Part shown: piece after piece, positions 43,115-53,410 of the stretch
How positions within the stretch are numbered: the stretch's first letter is position 1
How the letters are laid out: each line of letters begins with the position of its first letter
Assembly: GCA_038213375.1 (NCBI GenBank)
Contig: JBBQTB010000003.1
Span: 119,459 to 183,458, forward strand
Direction: 5' to 3'
Source: JAAUTT01 sp038213375
GTDB taxonomy: Bacteria; Bacteroidota; Bacteroidia; Bacteroidales; JAAUTT01
DNA: 64,000 bases
Made by a program: the position numbers and the translations under genes
Notes under the pieces: generated by a model
Databases searched by the model: none
Seen by the model: only the letters and a program-made list of their open reading frames with translations
Told to the model about the DNA's origin: nothing

Positions 43115-46100
43115 ATGAAATTGATTGTAAAAATTGTATTATTTTTCTTTTTATTAACTAATTTTTACTCACCTGTTTATAGCCAAATCCTAGAAAAGAA
43201 CGAAGCCAATAAGCTGGTTGATGGTAGTAAATTAATCCGACTGGATAAAAAGGGTAAATATCTCAAGTATATTCAACTTAAGGAGAATTACTTTTATACT
43301 AAAACAGATGAAGTTGCATGGCTAAACAAAGCACTAAAATTCTCAAAAATCTATAGCCTTAAAGCAATTCGTAAAAACACAGATAAAAAGGGCATTTCCC
43401 ATACTAAATACCAAATCAATTATAAGAATATCCCAATTGAGGGATCGGTATATTCTGTACATTCAATTAATGGAGTAATTCATTCGGCTAATGGTGAATA
43501 TATTCTGGGCAAGGATATTACTGTTATACCTTCGTTAACAGAACCTGTGGCTTTTGAAAAAGCAATTAAGTATGTAAATGCAACAAAATATACATGGCAA
43601 ACTGGAAATAGTTCACGATCTGTTGGGGAGCTTACCATAATGTCTATTGATACTGTTTTCGTATTGGCCTATAAATATGACATCTATGCAATAGAGCCAT
43701 TAAGTCGTCAATATGTTTTTGTAAATGCAAATACCGGCGAAATAATTAAATCATTTAACAGAATTCATATTCTCGACACACAGGGTACTGCAAAAACGAT
43801 GTACAATGGTGTCGTTTCCATTACTACCGATTCCTATAACGGATCCTACCGATTGAGAGAAGCAGGCAGAGGAAATGGGATAGAAACTTACAATCTCAAC
43901 CACGGAACAAGCCAGGCCAGCACCACTGATTTTACCGATGCAGATAATAATTGGACTGATACAACGGATTATAATCATGCCGCAAATGATGCTCATTATG
44001 CAACTGAGGCTACTTATGACTATTATTTTTCAAAATTTAACCGGAATTCATACGATAATCAAGGTGCTAAAATTAAGAGTTATGTCCATTACGGACACAA
44101 TTATGTGAATGCTTTTTGGGATGGTTCGTGTATGACTTATGGAGACGGCGATGGGGTTAATTATTTACCATTAACTCCAATTGAAGTTGTTGCCCATGAA
44201 ATAACTCATGGTGTTACCGAACACTCAGCAGGTTTAATATATTCAGGTGAATCGGGAGCATTAAACGAATCTTTCAGTGATATTTTTGGGGTGGTCATTG
44301 ACTTTTTTAAAAATCCTTCAACTGCTAATTATTTGATGGGTGATGCCATGTCTGTTACGCATACTCCTTTTAGAAGTATGGAAAATCCAAATGCTTATAG
44401 AAATCCTGATACTTATAAAGGTTTATATTGGGACCCCAATCAAGAGGTGCATACCAATAGCGGAGTTCAAAATTATTGGTTTTATTTAGTTTGCGAAGGA
44501 TCCAGTGGGGTTAACGATTTAGGAAATAGTTTTAAAGTTATTGGAATTGGACGCGAGAAAGCAGCTCAAATAGCTTACAGAAATTTGACCGAATACCTAA
44601 CACCTTCTTCTGGTTATAGTGATGCAAGGTTTTATTCCATTCAATCTGCCATTGATTTGTTTGGCGATTGCTCTCCTGAAGTTATAGCAGTTACCAATGC
44701 ATGGTATGCCGTTGGAGTGGGAGATTCCTATAACAATTCGGTAGTTGCTGATTTTGTGGTGTCTAAAACACATGCTTGTGATTCTAATTCCCCAATTTAC
44801 TTTTCTAACAGAAGTTCCAAAGCAAATATTTACAGATGGAATTTTGGTGATGGACAGTCTGATACTGTAATAAATCCTGTTCATACTTATAAATTTACTG
44901 GTACCTATTCTGTTCGCTTAATTGCACAAGGTATAGCTGTATGTAATAATACAGATACTTTAACAAAGCAGAATCTTATTAATGTTACTAATGGTCAAGC
45001 GCCTATTGCAGCTATTTGTGCTCCTCATACGTTATACCCCGGTGATGGAGGTATCTTTCAGTTTAGATTAAATACAATCAATAATACCACTAAAGGATCT
45101 ATGGATGATTATAAGGATTACTCTTGTAATTATCAGACTACAGTGCAGGAAGGTAAAGAGTATGAACTGTATGTAAAAGTAGGCATCAATAAGCCTGAAA
45201 ATGTTAATGTTTGGATAGATCTCAATAACAATGGTAGTTTGGATAATCAGGGCGAATTGGTATTTCGTAAGAACAATGTGACAAAGGATTTTTCTGAAAA
45301 AATAATTATACCTGGCGGAGCTCATTACAATGTGCCTTTACGCTTACGAATTGGCTCAGATTATGTTGGTTATTCTTTTGCAAATTCCTGTTCAAATACA
45401 AATTATGGTCAATTCCAGGATTATGCTATTTCCATACAGCAAAACAATTCTAAACCTTTAGCTAATTTTGTTTCGAGTTCACAGCTTATGGCAAAAGGCG
45501 ATACAATTCATTTTAATGATGCTACGCTAAACTTACCAACCTCATGGCGATGGAGTTTTCCGGGCGGTACACCTTCTTCATCGATTACCCAGAATCCAAT
45601 AATTGTTTATAATACACCTGGAACTTTTGAGGTATCGCTTATTTCATCAAACTCAATTGGGGTTGATACAATAATAAAAAAAGATTATATAAAAGTATTG
45701 GATCAATTATATTGCACTTCAATGTTAGGTGGATCAGGAAATTGCCCAGGCGATATTTCACTTGTTGAAATAAAAGGAACTACCTTAAACAATACTAATC
45801 ATAACATTTGTAGTACTTTAAACGGTAGTACGTATGGTTCATATGCTGAAACCGGAAATACAACTGCAATTCTGAAGGCCGATTCAACATACCAGCTAAG
45901 CGTAACAACGTCTGCTTCTGATATTATTTCTATATGGATAGATTACAATCAAAATGGTGTTTTTGAGGCAACTGAATGGGCTCAGGTCGCTACTTTTTCC
46001 CTTCCTAATCAGCCTAGTAAAATAAATATAACTATACCATCGACTGCTTTAGTCGGAAAAACAGGAATGAGAATAAGAAGCAGGGCAAATGGCAACCCTA

Positions 46101-49100
46101 ATGGTGCAAATGATGCATGTACTGGTTTTAGATCTGGAATTACTGAAGATTATTTTGTTACCATTAGCAATCTTCCTCGTCCTAAAAATTTTACAGCCAT
46201 CGTAAAAAACAATACTACTGGCGAAGTTGAATTGAAATGGAGTTATTCGGCAACTTTAAATAGTACGAACTTAGTCAAAACTAATGGGTTCTCCGAGTTT
46301 ACATTTACTAAATTTAAAATTTACCGCAACGGAATTGTTTTGGATTCTACCCTTAAAAATGATTATACTGATTTGCTAACTGCTTATGGAGATTATAAAT
46401 ACGAGGTGAAAGCTGTTTATGATGTTGGAGAATCCAGATCAGCTGCTCCTATATCGCTTGGTTGGTATGGCAATCCACAAATTGCTGTAACCCCTTTATC
46501 CTTTAATGAAACTTTGCTGAAAGGAGACTCGGTTACACGGATTATGACCATTCGCAATACGGGTAATGGATTATTGATTTTTAACATTAATAAGTATAAA
46601 AGAGCCATTTCTAGTTCATTTAATTTTAAAGTTGAGCAGTTGGTGCCGCAACAAACGTCTTTTAATTCTCAAAATTACCATTCGGATGATAAAACCCCTA
46701 TTATTGCTGTGATGAAGCGTATCACAAATAAGAATATCAATCCTAAGGGATTAGAAAATATTTTGGTATTTGATAGCTTTATTACTGATTCGAATGCCCC
46801 TTATGATAATGTTTTAAATAAACTTGGGTTTTCCCGTACTGTAGTTAATAATTGGAATGACTTAAACAATCAGTTAACTAATGGAACAAAATGGAATTTA
46901 GTAATTGTAAACTCCTATAGAAACGCCCCAGACTCCAATGTATTAGATCAATTGGAAATTTATCGGTCACGAGGCGGTAAGCTTATTTATGCAGATTGGA
47001 ATGTTTTTAATTATTCTTCGCATGCTTTACTAATCGGGTTAGGAGTTAAATGGATAAGCGATTTATATACACCATTAAATGTTATTGCAGTTGATTCAAT
47101 AAGTTCCTTATTTACATCTCCAAATCATTTAACCCGAATAAATTGGTCTCTTAATCAAGCGAATATTGATGGACAAATTACGGAGGTTCTTCAAGATGCA
47201 ACTCAAATAGGTCAATTTGAGGGAGCTTCTGGCAGTGGTGCCATAGTCATAAAAAAATCAGGAAACAGTATCTTTAATGCTTTTCAAGCCATTAATTTCA
47301 ATAAAGACGATAATGGGAATGGTATTAGCGATGTAGAGGAATTAATTGAAAATGAAATAACATATTTAAATGGAAATTTATCGCAGAAATGGATATCGGT
47401 TAGTCAAATATCCGATACATTATCAATTGGTCAATCTACAAACGTCAGTGTAAAATTTAACTCCAAAGATCTTAAATCAGGGCTTTACAATGATACTATT
47501 AATATAGAATGTACTTCATTAATAACCCCGAAGGTTAAAGTTCCCTGTAAATTGAATGTACTCGGAAAACCATCGGGTGAATTCAAGGGAGATAAGACCA
47601 AAGTTCTTGTTGGTAGTAATGTTCAATTTTCTGATTTATCTACAGGGAATCCAACCATATGGAAATGGTTATTACCAGGTGGTACTCCAGCTACCTCAAT
47701 ATTAAAAGATCCTATAACAACTTATAGTAATCTGGGTTCTTATGATGTAACATTAATCGTTACCAATGAGTATGGTGTTGATACGATAACAAAAAAGAGT
47801 TATATAATGGTAGCTCCAAAAGTAGTTGCAAATTTTTATGGCATACCAACAAATATTATAACAGGCTCATATGTATATTTCTATGATAGTTCGGTTAACA
47901 ATCCAACTTCATGGAAATGGATATTTTCCGGAGGCACACCATCATATTCAATGAACAATAGCGCTTCCGTAGTTTATAATACTCCGGGAACCTATGATGT
48001 GAAATTAGTAGTTTCAAACGCTTTAGGTTCCGATTCGATCATTAAAACCGGTTACATCACAGTTTCACCCACTCCCAAGCCAGTTGCTAATTTTAATTCG
48101 AGCTCAACAAGCACCAGAACTGGTTCGTATGTTTATTTTTATGATAATTCCACAAATTACCCTACGTCATGGAAATGGATATTTTCCGGAGGAACACCAT
48201 CATATTCAATGAACAGTAGCGCTTCCGTAGTTTATAATAATCCGGGAACCTATGATGTGAAATTAGTAGTTACAAATGCTGGAGGTTCCGATTCGATCGT
48301 GAAAACAGATTACATCACAGTCTCGCCAACTCCCAAGCCTGTTGCAAATTTTTATTCAAACCCTACAAGCACGACAACAGGGTCTTACATATATTTTTAT
48401 GACAATTCTGCAAATTATCCAACATCATGGAAATGGACATTTTCAGGAGGAACACCGTTATCATCAACATATAACAATCCTTATGTCGTATATAACACAC
48501 CGGGGAAGTATGACGTGAAATTAGTGGTTTCTAATTCCGGAGGGTCTGATTCGATTGTTAAGACTGGTTACATTATAATAACCCCGACCCCAAAACCTAT
48601 CGCTAATTTTTATGCAAGCCCAACAGTGGTCAAAGTCGGGTCGTATGTTTCGTTCAATGATAATTCGAGCAATTATCCAACTTCACGAAAATGGATTTTT
48701 TCGGGGGGTACGCCTTCCATTTCAAATTCGGCTTATCCTTATGTGATGTATAATAACCCTGGCATTTTTGATGTAAAAATGGTAGTCTCCAATAGTGGTG
48801 GCTCTGATTCGATTGTAAAAGCCGGATTCATTACGGTGTTACCGGTACAGAAACCTATCGCTAATTTTAATTCAGATGTAATTAAAGTTATTACTGGTAA
48901 TTATGTTTATTTTTCTGATAATTCGGCCAATTCTCCATCATCTTGGCAATGGACCTTTACAGGGGGAAATCCCAGTACGTCAACTTATAGCAATCCCTCT
49001 GTCACCTATAGTTCTCCCGGAATTTATAGTGTAAAAATGGTGGTTGCTAATAATGCAGGGACTGATACGATTGTAAAAACCGCATACATTACTGTAACAT

Positions 49101-52100
49101 TACCTCCTAAGCCAGTTGCAAATTTCAGCACCGGTGGAACAACTATTTTAACGGGAAATGCTGTATATTTTACAGATATTTCATCGAATAACCCAACTTC
49201 GAGGAAATGGGTTTTTGCAGGTGGAACACCCTCCACATCAACTTACAACAATCTAAATGTCACCTATAATTTACCTGGAACGTATGATGTAAAATTGCTC
49301 GTTTCGAATGCCGGAGGTTCCGATTCAATTAATAGGACAAGTTTAATAAATGTGGTATCGTCTTTACCTGGAGATAGCTGCAGTACTGCTCAGGATTTAT
49401 CTAAATTATCCAGCCCGTATTCAAGTTCTACTACGGGTTATAAAAGTAATTTTTCATTTTGTAGTTTTAGTTACTCACCCGACAGGATATTTTATATAGA
49501 TGTTCCAAATGGCAATACCTTGAGCATAGGGCAGACATTTAATGATTTTGATTCACGTCATTCAATCCGTATAGGCGGAAGCTGTCCGGGTAATACAGAA
49601 TTGGTCTGCGTTGATGATCCGGATATTCAAACCCACACATATACTAACAATGCAGGTTCATTACAAAGAGTTTTCTTTATTCTTGGAGGGTTTGGTAGTT
49701 CATACGGTAATTTTACCCTTGTGTGGCGGGTTTCTGCTCCTGGCATACCGGTCGCCGATTTTACTGTTGATCAGAACAATGTTCAGATTGGATCCCATAT
49801 TAATTTTTCGGATCAATCTTCTGGAATTCCGACGTCCTGGAAATGGTATTTTCAGGGAGGATCTCCTATTTCGTCTACCTCTAATAATCCATTTGTGTTT
49901 TATTCTGTTCCAGGAAAATATAAAGTAAAATTGATTGCATCAAACACATATGGTTCCGACTCGATTGTTAAAACAGATTATATTACAGTCGCTTATCCTC
50001 CAAAACCTATTGCAAATTTTTATACCTCTTCAACGATCATAAACACTGGATCCAGTTTGAATTTTTATGATACCTCATCCGGCTATCCGAATTCCTGGAA
50101 ATGGTCTTTTGAGGGCGGAAATCCGTCAACTTCTACTAATAACAATGCTTCGGTAGTTTACAATACACCTGGTTTATATACGGTTAAACTAGTCGTTTCT
50201 AATCTTGGTGGTTCAGATTCAATTGTAAAAACAAAATATATTACCGTTATATCCCAACCTAAGCCGGTTGCTAATTTTAATGGAGATAAAGCCATTGTAG
50301 CAATTGGTAACTACGTTTATTTTAATGATAATTCCGGGAATAATCCAACTTCATGGAAATGGACCTTTTATGGTGGCTATCCTTCTACTTCAACATACAA
50401 TAGTGCTTCGGTACAGTACTATAATCCAGGCAGATACGATGTTAAACTAGTTGTCTCAAATGCAGGAGGTTCGGATTCGATTACAAAAACGGGTTATATA
50501 ACAGTGACCCTTCCACCTAAACCAGTGGCTGACTTCAGCGCAAGTTCAACAAGCATTTTGATTGGTTCAAATGTTTATTTCAGTGATATCTCTACCAATA
50601 GTCCCACCTCAAGAAAATGGACATTTGTTGGTGGATCTCCTTCTACATCGACATACAGTAACCAATCAGTAACATACAGTTTGCCTGGAGCATATAATGT
50701 TAAATTAGTTGTGTCAAATGCAGGAGGCTCGGATTCGATTACCAAAATTGGATACATTATTGTTAGCGCACCTCCCAAGCCTAAGGCTCGTTTCTATTCG
50801 AATATAATGAATACAACACCCGGAAATGAAATCCATTTCGAAGACAGATCTATGGATAATCCAACCTCATGGAAATGGATTTTTCCCGGAGGTTTCCCAT
50901 CTTCTTCCACTCAACCTTCACCTACAGTGAGGTATGATAATTTTGGAGCGTATGATGTAAAATTAGTTGTTACGAACGTAGGAGGTTCCGATTCTGTAAT
51001 CTGTTCGGGGTATATAAAAGTTTCAGACTTTGCTTATTGTACATCAAACCTTGGAGGCAATGGGTGTCCCGGTGATATAAAATTAGTAGCCATCAAAGGA
51101 ACTTCATTAAAAGATACTATACATAATAGTTGTGGAGTTTATAATTCAAGCACGTATGCTTGCTATCCTGCTAATGGAAGCACTACCGCCTCATTAGTAA
51201 CAGGCAAAACATATGAATTAAGTGTTAGTGCTTCAAACAATGATATTATTTCGGTTTGGATAGACTATAATCAAAATCGAACATTTGAACCCTCAGAATG
51301 GAATCAGGTAGCTTATTCAACTATACCATATGCAGTTAGTAAAGTGAACATAACAATACCCAAAACTGCACTGGAAGGCAGAACTGCTATGCGAATAAGA
51401 AGCAGAGCTTCAGGAAACAATAATGGGGCAACAGATGCGTGTTCCAACTTTGGTTCAGGTATTACCGAAGATTATTTAGTTACCATAAATAAAGAGATGG
51501 ATTTTTCGGCAGATGTAACAAAGGTTTGTGTAAATCAAGCAGTTAAATTTACCGATCTGTCGTTTGGCTCAGTATACTCATGGGATTTTGGCAGTGGGGC
51601 AACTCCAAAAACTGCTAATACAGCAGGCCCTCATTCAGTTGTATTCACTACTCCGGGCGTTAAAACTATCTCTTTGGTAGTTGATGGTACTGAAGTTACA
51701 AAATCTAACTATGTAAACGTAACTAAATATCCTAACCCCTTTAATTTATTGGCGCCGTTATCATATTGTAAAGGCAATCTAACTTCAATAACTATAGAAG
51801 GATCTGAAATTGGAACTACATACCAATTATATAGAAATGGTTCTTCAATAAATCCTCTTCAACCAGGGACAATTGCAAAATTGATATGGGCCAATATCTC
51901 TTCTGGGAAATATTATATTACTGCAACACCAGTAGATAATTATAAATGTGCAATAAATGGGAGAGATACCCTCGTTATTATTGAAAATGCTTCTTATAAT
52001 TCCCAAAATACTATTTCCATATGTCTGGGAGAAAATTATACCCTGCCTGATGGTAAGAAAGTTAGTTACGAAGGGGAATATACGAGTACATTCTCAACTA

Positions 52101-52627
52101 AAGCAGGGTGCGACAGTAGTGTAATTACCAAATTATCGGTTAAATCACTACCAATAACTCCAACAATTCAATTGAGTCAAAATAGTCTGCTATCAGATTT
52201 TATTGAAGGGAATCAATGGTATTCAATTGAAAATGGCTTGATTTCAGGAGCTATTTCCCATAATTACCAGCCTTTGAGTAATGGGAATTATTATAGTATT
52301 GTTTCATCCAACGGTTGTAATTCATTGTCTTCCAACAAAATTAACGTAACTCTAACAGGATTGGATGGCACAATAATTCACAATACCATAACTATCTTCC
52401 CAAATCCAATTTCCGACTTTTTGAATATTAGATCGGATAATGAGATAATTATAAATAGTATAGAAATCAGAAATGAGTTGGGCAGCTTAGTTCAAAAGGT
52501 TATACCTGAGAACAGAAGGGGTAAGCAATTTGTTGTAGACATGTCAATGCATAGAGTGGGGTATTACACCGTATTGCTTTACACAGATAAGGGACTCATT
52601 CCTTATAAAATTACCAAAACATATTAG
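43115..52627 (+). CDS. Giant secreted M4 metalloprotease with PKD repeats and T9SS sorting domain
   Basis: 3170 residues. A signal peptide (1-24) precedes a thermolysin-type propeptide and an M4 catalytic domain (about 225-540). Zinc ligands are visible: H361-E362-ITH365, Glu385 in GALNESFSD and the downstream VHTNSGVQN catalytic His region. About 15 PKD-like repeats follow, most of 86 residues with a W-K-W-x-F-x-GG core. They are interrupted by three GEVED-type domains (about 640-780, 867-1018 and 2639-2790), an Fn3-like domain, a Rossmann-like domain (about 1190-1420) and a Cys-bearing pre-peptidase-like domain (about 2085-2210). The last 80 residues (ITIFPNPISDFLNI onward) are a T9SS type A sorting domain. 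It is probably a surface protease-adhesin. The propeptide suggests zymogen activation after export. Confidence 0.94.
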   Translation: MKLIVKIVLFFFLLTNFYSPVYSQILEKNEANKLVDGSKLIRLDKKGKYLKYIQLKENYFYTKTDEVAWLNKALKFSKIYSLKAIRKNTDKKGISHTKYQINYKNIPIEGSVYSVHSINGVIHSANGEYILGKDITVIPSLTEPVAFEKAIKYVNATKYTWQTGNSSRSVGELTIMSIDTVFVLAYKYDIYAIEPLSRQYVFVNANTGEIIKSFNRIHILDTQGTAKTMYNGVVSITTDSYNGSYRLREAGRGNGIETYNLNHGTSQASTTDFTDADNNWTDTTDYNHAANDAHYATEATYDYYFSKFNRNSYDNQGAKIKSYVHYGHNYVNAFWDGSCMTYGDGDGVNYLPLTPIEVVAHEITHGVTEHSAGLIYSGESGALNESFSDIFGVVIDFFKNPSTANYLMGDAMSVTHTPFRSMENPNAYRNPDTYKGLYWDPNQEVHTNSGVQNYWFYLVCEGSSGVNDLGNSFKVIGIGREKAAQIAYRNLTEYLTPSSGYSDARFYSIQSAIDLFGDCSPEVIAVTNAWYAVGVGDSYNNSVVADFVVSKTHACDSNSPIYFSNRSSKANIYRWNFGDGQSDTVINPVHTYKFTGTYSVRLIAQGIAVCNNTDTLTKQNLINVTNGQAPIAAICAPHTLYPGDGGIFQFRLNTINNTTKGSMDDYKDYSCNYQTTVQEGKEYELYVKVGINKPENVNVWIDLNNNGSLDNQGELVFRKNNVTKDFSEKIIIPGGAHYNVPLRLRIGSDYVGYSFANSCSNTNYGQFQDYAISIQQNNSKPLANFVSSSQLMAKGDTIHFNDATLNLPTSWRWSFPGGTPSSSITQNPIIVYNTPGTFEVSLISSNSIGVDTIIKKDYIKVLDQLYCTSMLGGSGNCPGDISLVEIKGTTLNNTNHNICSTLNGSTYGSYAETGNTTAILKADSTYQLSVTTSASDIISIWIDYNQNGVFEATEWAQVATFSLPNQPSKINITIPSTALVGKTGMRIRSRANGNPNGANDACTGFRSGITEDYFVTISNLPRPKNFTAIVKNNTTGEVELKWSYSATLNSTNLVKTNGFSEFTFTKFKIYRNGIVLDSTLKNDYTDLLTAYGDYKYEVKAVYDVGESRSAAPISLGWYGNPQIAVTPLSFNETLLKGDSVTRIMTIRNTGNGLLIFNINKYKRAISSSFNFKVEQLVPQQTSFNSQNYHSDDKTPIIAVMKRITNKNINPKGLENILVFDSFITDSNAPYDNVLNKLGFSRTVVNNWNDLNNQLTNGTKWNLVIVNSYRNAPDSNVLDQLEIYRSRGGKLIYADWNVFNYSSHALLIGLGVKWISDLYTPLNVIAVDSISSLFTSPNHLTRINWSLNQANIDGQITEVLQDATQIGQFEGASGSGAIVIKKSGNSIFNAFQAINFNKDDNGNGISDVEELIENEITYLNGNLSQKWISVSQISDTLSIGQSTNVSVKFNSKDLKSGLYNDTINIECTSLITPKVKVPCKLNVLGKPSGEFKGDKTKVLVGSNVQFSDLSTGNPTIWKWLLPGGTPATSILKDPITTYSNLGSYDVTLIVTNEYGVDTITKKSYIMVAPKVVANFYGIPTNIITGSYVYFYDSSVNNPTSWKWIFSGGTPSYSMNNSASVVYNTPGTYDVKLVVSNALGSDSIIKTGYITVSPTPKPVANFNSSSTSTRTGSYVYFYDNSTNYPTSWKWIFSGGTPSYSMNSSASVVYNNPGTYDVKLVVTNAGGSDSIVKTDYITVSPTPKPVANFYSNPTSTTTGSYIYFYDNSANYPTSWKWTFSGGTPLSSTYNNPYVVYNTPGKYDVKLVVSNSGGSDSIVKTGYIIITPTPKPIANFYASPTVVKVGSYVSFNDNSSNYPTSRKWIFSGGTPSISNSAYPYVMYNNPGIFDVKMVVSNSGGSDSIVKAGFITVLPVQKPIANFNSDVIKVITGNYVYFSDNSANSPSSWQWTFTGGNPSTSTYSNPSVTYSSPGIYSVKMVVANNAGTDTIVKTAYITVTLPPKPVANFSTGGTTILTGNAVYFTDISSNNPTSRKWVFAGGTPSTSTYNNLNVTYNLPGTYDVKLLVSNAGGSDSINRTSLINVVSSLPGDSCSTAQDLSKLSSPYSSSTTGYKSNFSFCSFSYSPDRIFYIDVPNGNTLSIGQTFNDFDSRHSIRIGGSCPGNTELVCVDDPDIQTHTYTNNAGSLQRVFFILGGFGSSYGNFTLVWRVSAPGIPVADFTVDQNNVQIGSHINFSDQSSGIPTSWKWYFQGGSPISSTSNNPFVFYSVPGKYKVKLIASNTYGSDSIVKTDYITVAYPPKPIANFYTSSTIINTGSSLNFYDTSSGYPNSWKWSFEGGNPSTSTNNNASVVYNTPGLYTVKLVVSNLGGSDSIVKTKYITVISQPKPVANFNGDKAIVAIGNYVYFNDNSGNNPTSWKWTFYGGYPSTSTYNSASVQYYNPGRYDVKLVVSNAGGSDSITKTGYITVTLPPKPVADFSASSTSILIGSNVYFSDISTNSPTSRKWTFVGGSPSTSTYSNQSVTYSLPGAYNVKLVVSNAGGSDSITKIGYIIVSAPPKPKARFYSNIMNTTPGNEIHFEDRSMDNPTSWKWIFPGGFPSSSTQPSPTVRYDNFGAYDVKLVVTNVGGSDSVICSGYIKVSDFAYCTSNLGGNGCPGDIKLVAIKGTSLKDTIHNSCGVYNSSTYACYPANGSTTASLVTGKTYELSVSASNNDIISVWIDYNQNRTFEPSEWNQVAYSTIPYAVSKVNITIPKTALEGRTAMRIRSRASGNNNGATDACSNFGSGITEDYLVTINKEMDFSADVTKVCVNQAVKFTDLSFGSVYSWDFGSGATPKTANTAGPHSVVFTTPGVKTISLVVDGTEVTKSNYVNVTKYPNPFNLLAPLSYCKGNLTSITIEGSEIGTTYQLYRNGSSINPLQPGTIAKLIWANISSGKYYITATPVDNYKCAINGRDTLVIIENASYNSQNTISICLGENYTLPDGKKVSYEGEYTSTFSTKAGCDSSVITKLSVKSLPITPTIQLSQNSLLSDFIEGNQWYSIENGLISGAISHNYQPLSNGNYYSIVSSNGCNSLSSNKINVTLTGLDGTIIHNTITIFPNPISDFLNIRSDNEIIINSIEIRNELGSLVQKVIPENRRGKQFVVDMSMHRVGYYTVLLYTDKGLIPYKITKTY
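47567..49365 (+). repeat. Tandem PKD-like repeats, block 1
   Basis: Seven consecutive PKD-like units, each 258 bases (86 codons), begin at about 47567. Each encodes a KPxANF start, a WKWxFxGGxPS core and an LVVSNxGGSDSI end. Units starting near 47819 and 48077 are almost identical over more than 150 bases at the DNA level, which implies recent duplication or gene conversion. Confidence 0.85.
49744..51028 (+). repeat. Tandem PKD-like repeats, block 2
   Basis: Five more PKD-like units with the same 86-codon period. They follow a separate Cys-containing domain (about 49366-49743) and are less similar to one another than units in block 1. Units 3 and 4 here (KPVANFNGD, KPVADFSAS) end in nearly the same SNAGGSDSITK segment. 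Confidence 0.8.
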
Positions 52628-52664
52628 TGCAATAATTGACAGTAATTCTTATGATTTATCAAAT

Positions 52665-52692
52665 AAAGGCTATCCGGTTGGGTGGCCTTTTT
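52665..52692 (+). terminator. Intrinsic terminator after the giant protease gene
   Basis: AAAGGC (52665-52670) pairs with GCCTTT (52685-52690), extended inward by ATCC/GG pairing, and is followed by further T residues. Confidence 0.65.
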
Positions 52693-52815
52693 GGTTGTAA
52701 CCATACAATCATTGCATCTCCGGCTTTGTTTGGAATAGTTAAAAAATCTTATCTTATGTCGCCTTGAATTAATATCATTTATGGTATATTTAAGCTGTTT
52801 AATCTATGGCAGAAA

Positions 52816-53367
52816 ATGAAGATATACAAACAAATTCCTCTTGATAAGGCCTATAAAATATTAAATACCGGTGCTTTAATTCTAATCAGTTCCACAAATT
52901 CAGAAAATCGCCACAATCTGGCAGTATATGCCTGGAATTGTCCTGTTGAATTTAACCCTGTTACGCGATTTTTATTTGTTTGCGATAAGAAGCATCAAAC
53001 TTTCGCCAATATCACTGAAAGTGGCAAATTTGTTGTTTGTATTCCTCATGCATCCCAGCATAAACTTGTTATGGATTTGGGAAGTTGCTCAGGGAAGACT
53101 TTTCAAAAAATTGAAAAATTTCATATCGATACTTTCAAATCCAAAGAATACCAGTTGAGTATACCCGACGGTTGCATCGCATACGTTGAATGTAAGCTAA
53201 AACGTATTATTGATGAGGAGAATGTTGAAATTATTGAGAGCGAAGTGATTCATGCTGAAGTTGACATTAATGCTTTTACCGACAGGTTGCTTGCTGAAAC
53301 TGAATTTGGGAAAACGCTTCATTCCCTTGGTTATCCAAAAGATACATCACCAAATGATTTATTATAG
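52816..53367 (+). CDS. Flavin reductase-like domain protein
   Basis: 183 residues with the FMN-binding split-barrel features of the flavin reductase/flavoredoxin family. These are an N-terminal TGALILISSTNSENRHNLAVYAW segment, then FVCDKKHQTFANITESGKFVVCIP, and LGSCSGKTFQKIEKF in the middle. It is probably a soluble FMN protein of electron transfer, or a flavin supply enzyme. The partner is unknown. It precedes the alpha-galactosidase by only 43 bases (to the ATG at 53411), which may be operon layout or chance. Confidence 0.88.
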   Translation: MKIYKQIPLDKAYKILNTGALILISSTNSENRHNLAVYAWNCPVEFNPVTRFLFVCDKKHQTFANITESGKFVVCIPHASQHKLVMDLGSCSGKTFQKIEKFHIDTFKSKEYQLSIPDGCIAYVECKLKRIIDEENVEIIESEVIHAEVDINAFTDRLLAETEFGKTLHSLGYPKDTSPNDLL

Positions 53368-53410
53368 TTTCTAACATTATTATAATTTTGCTTTGAGAAA
53401 AAAGGTTAAC

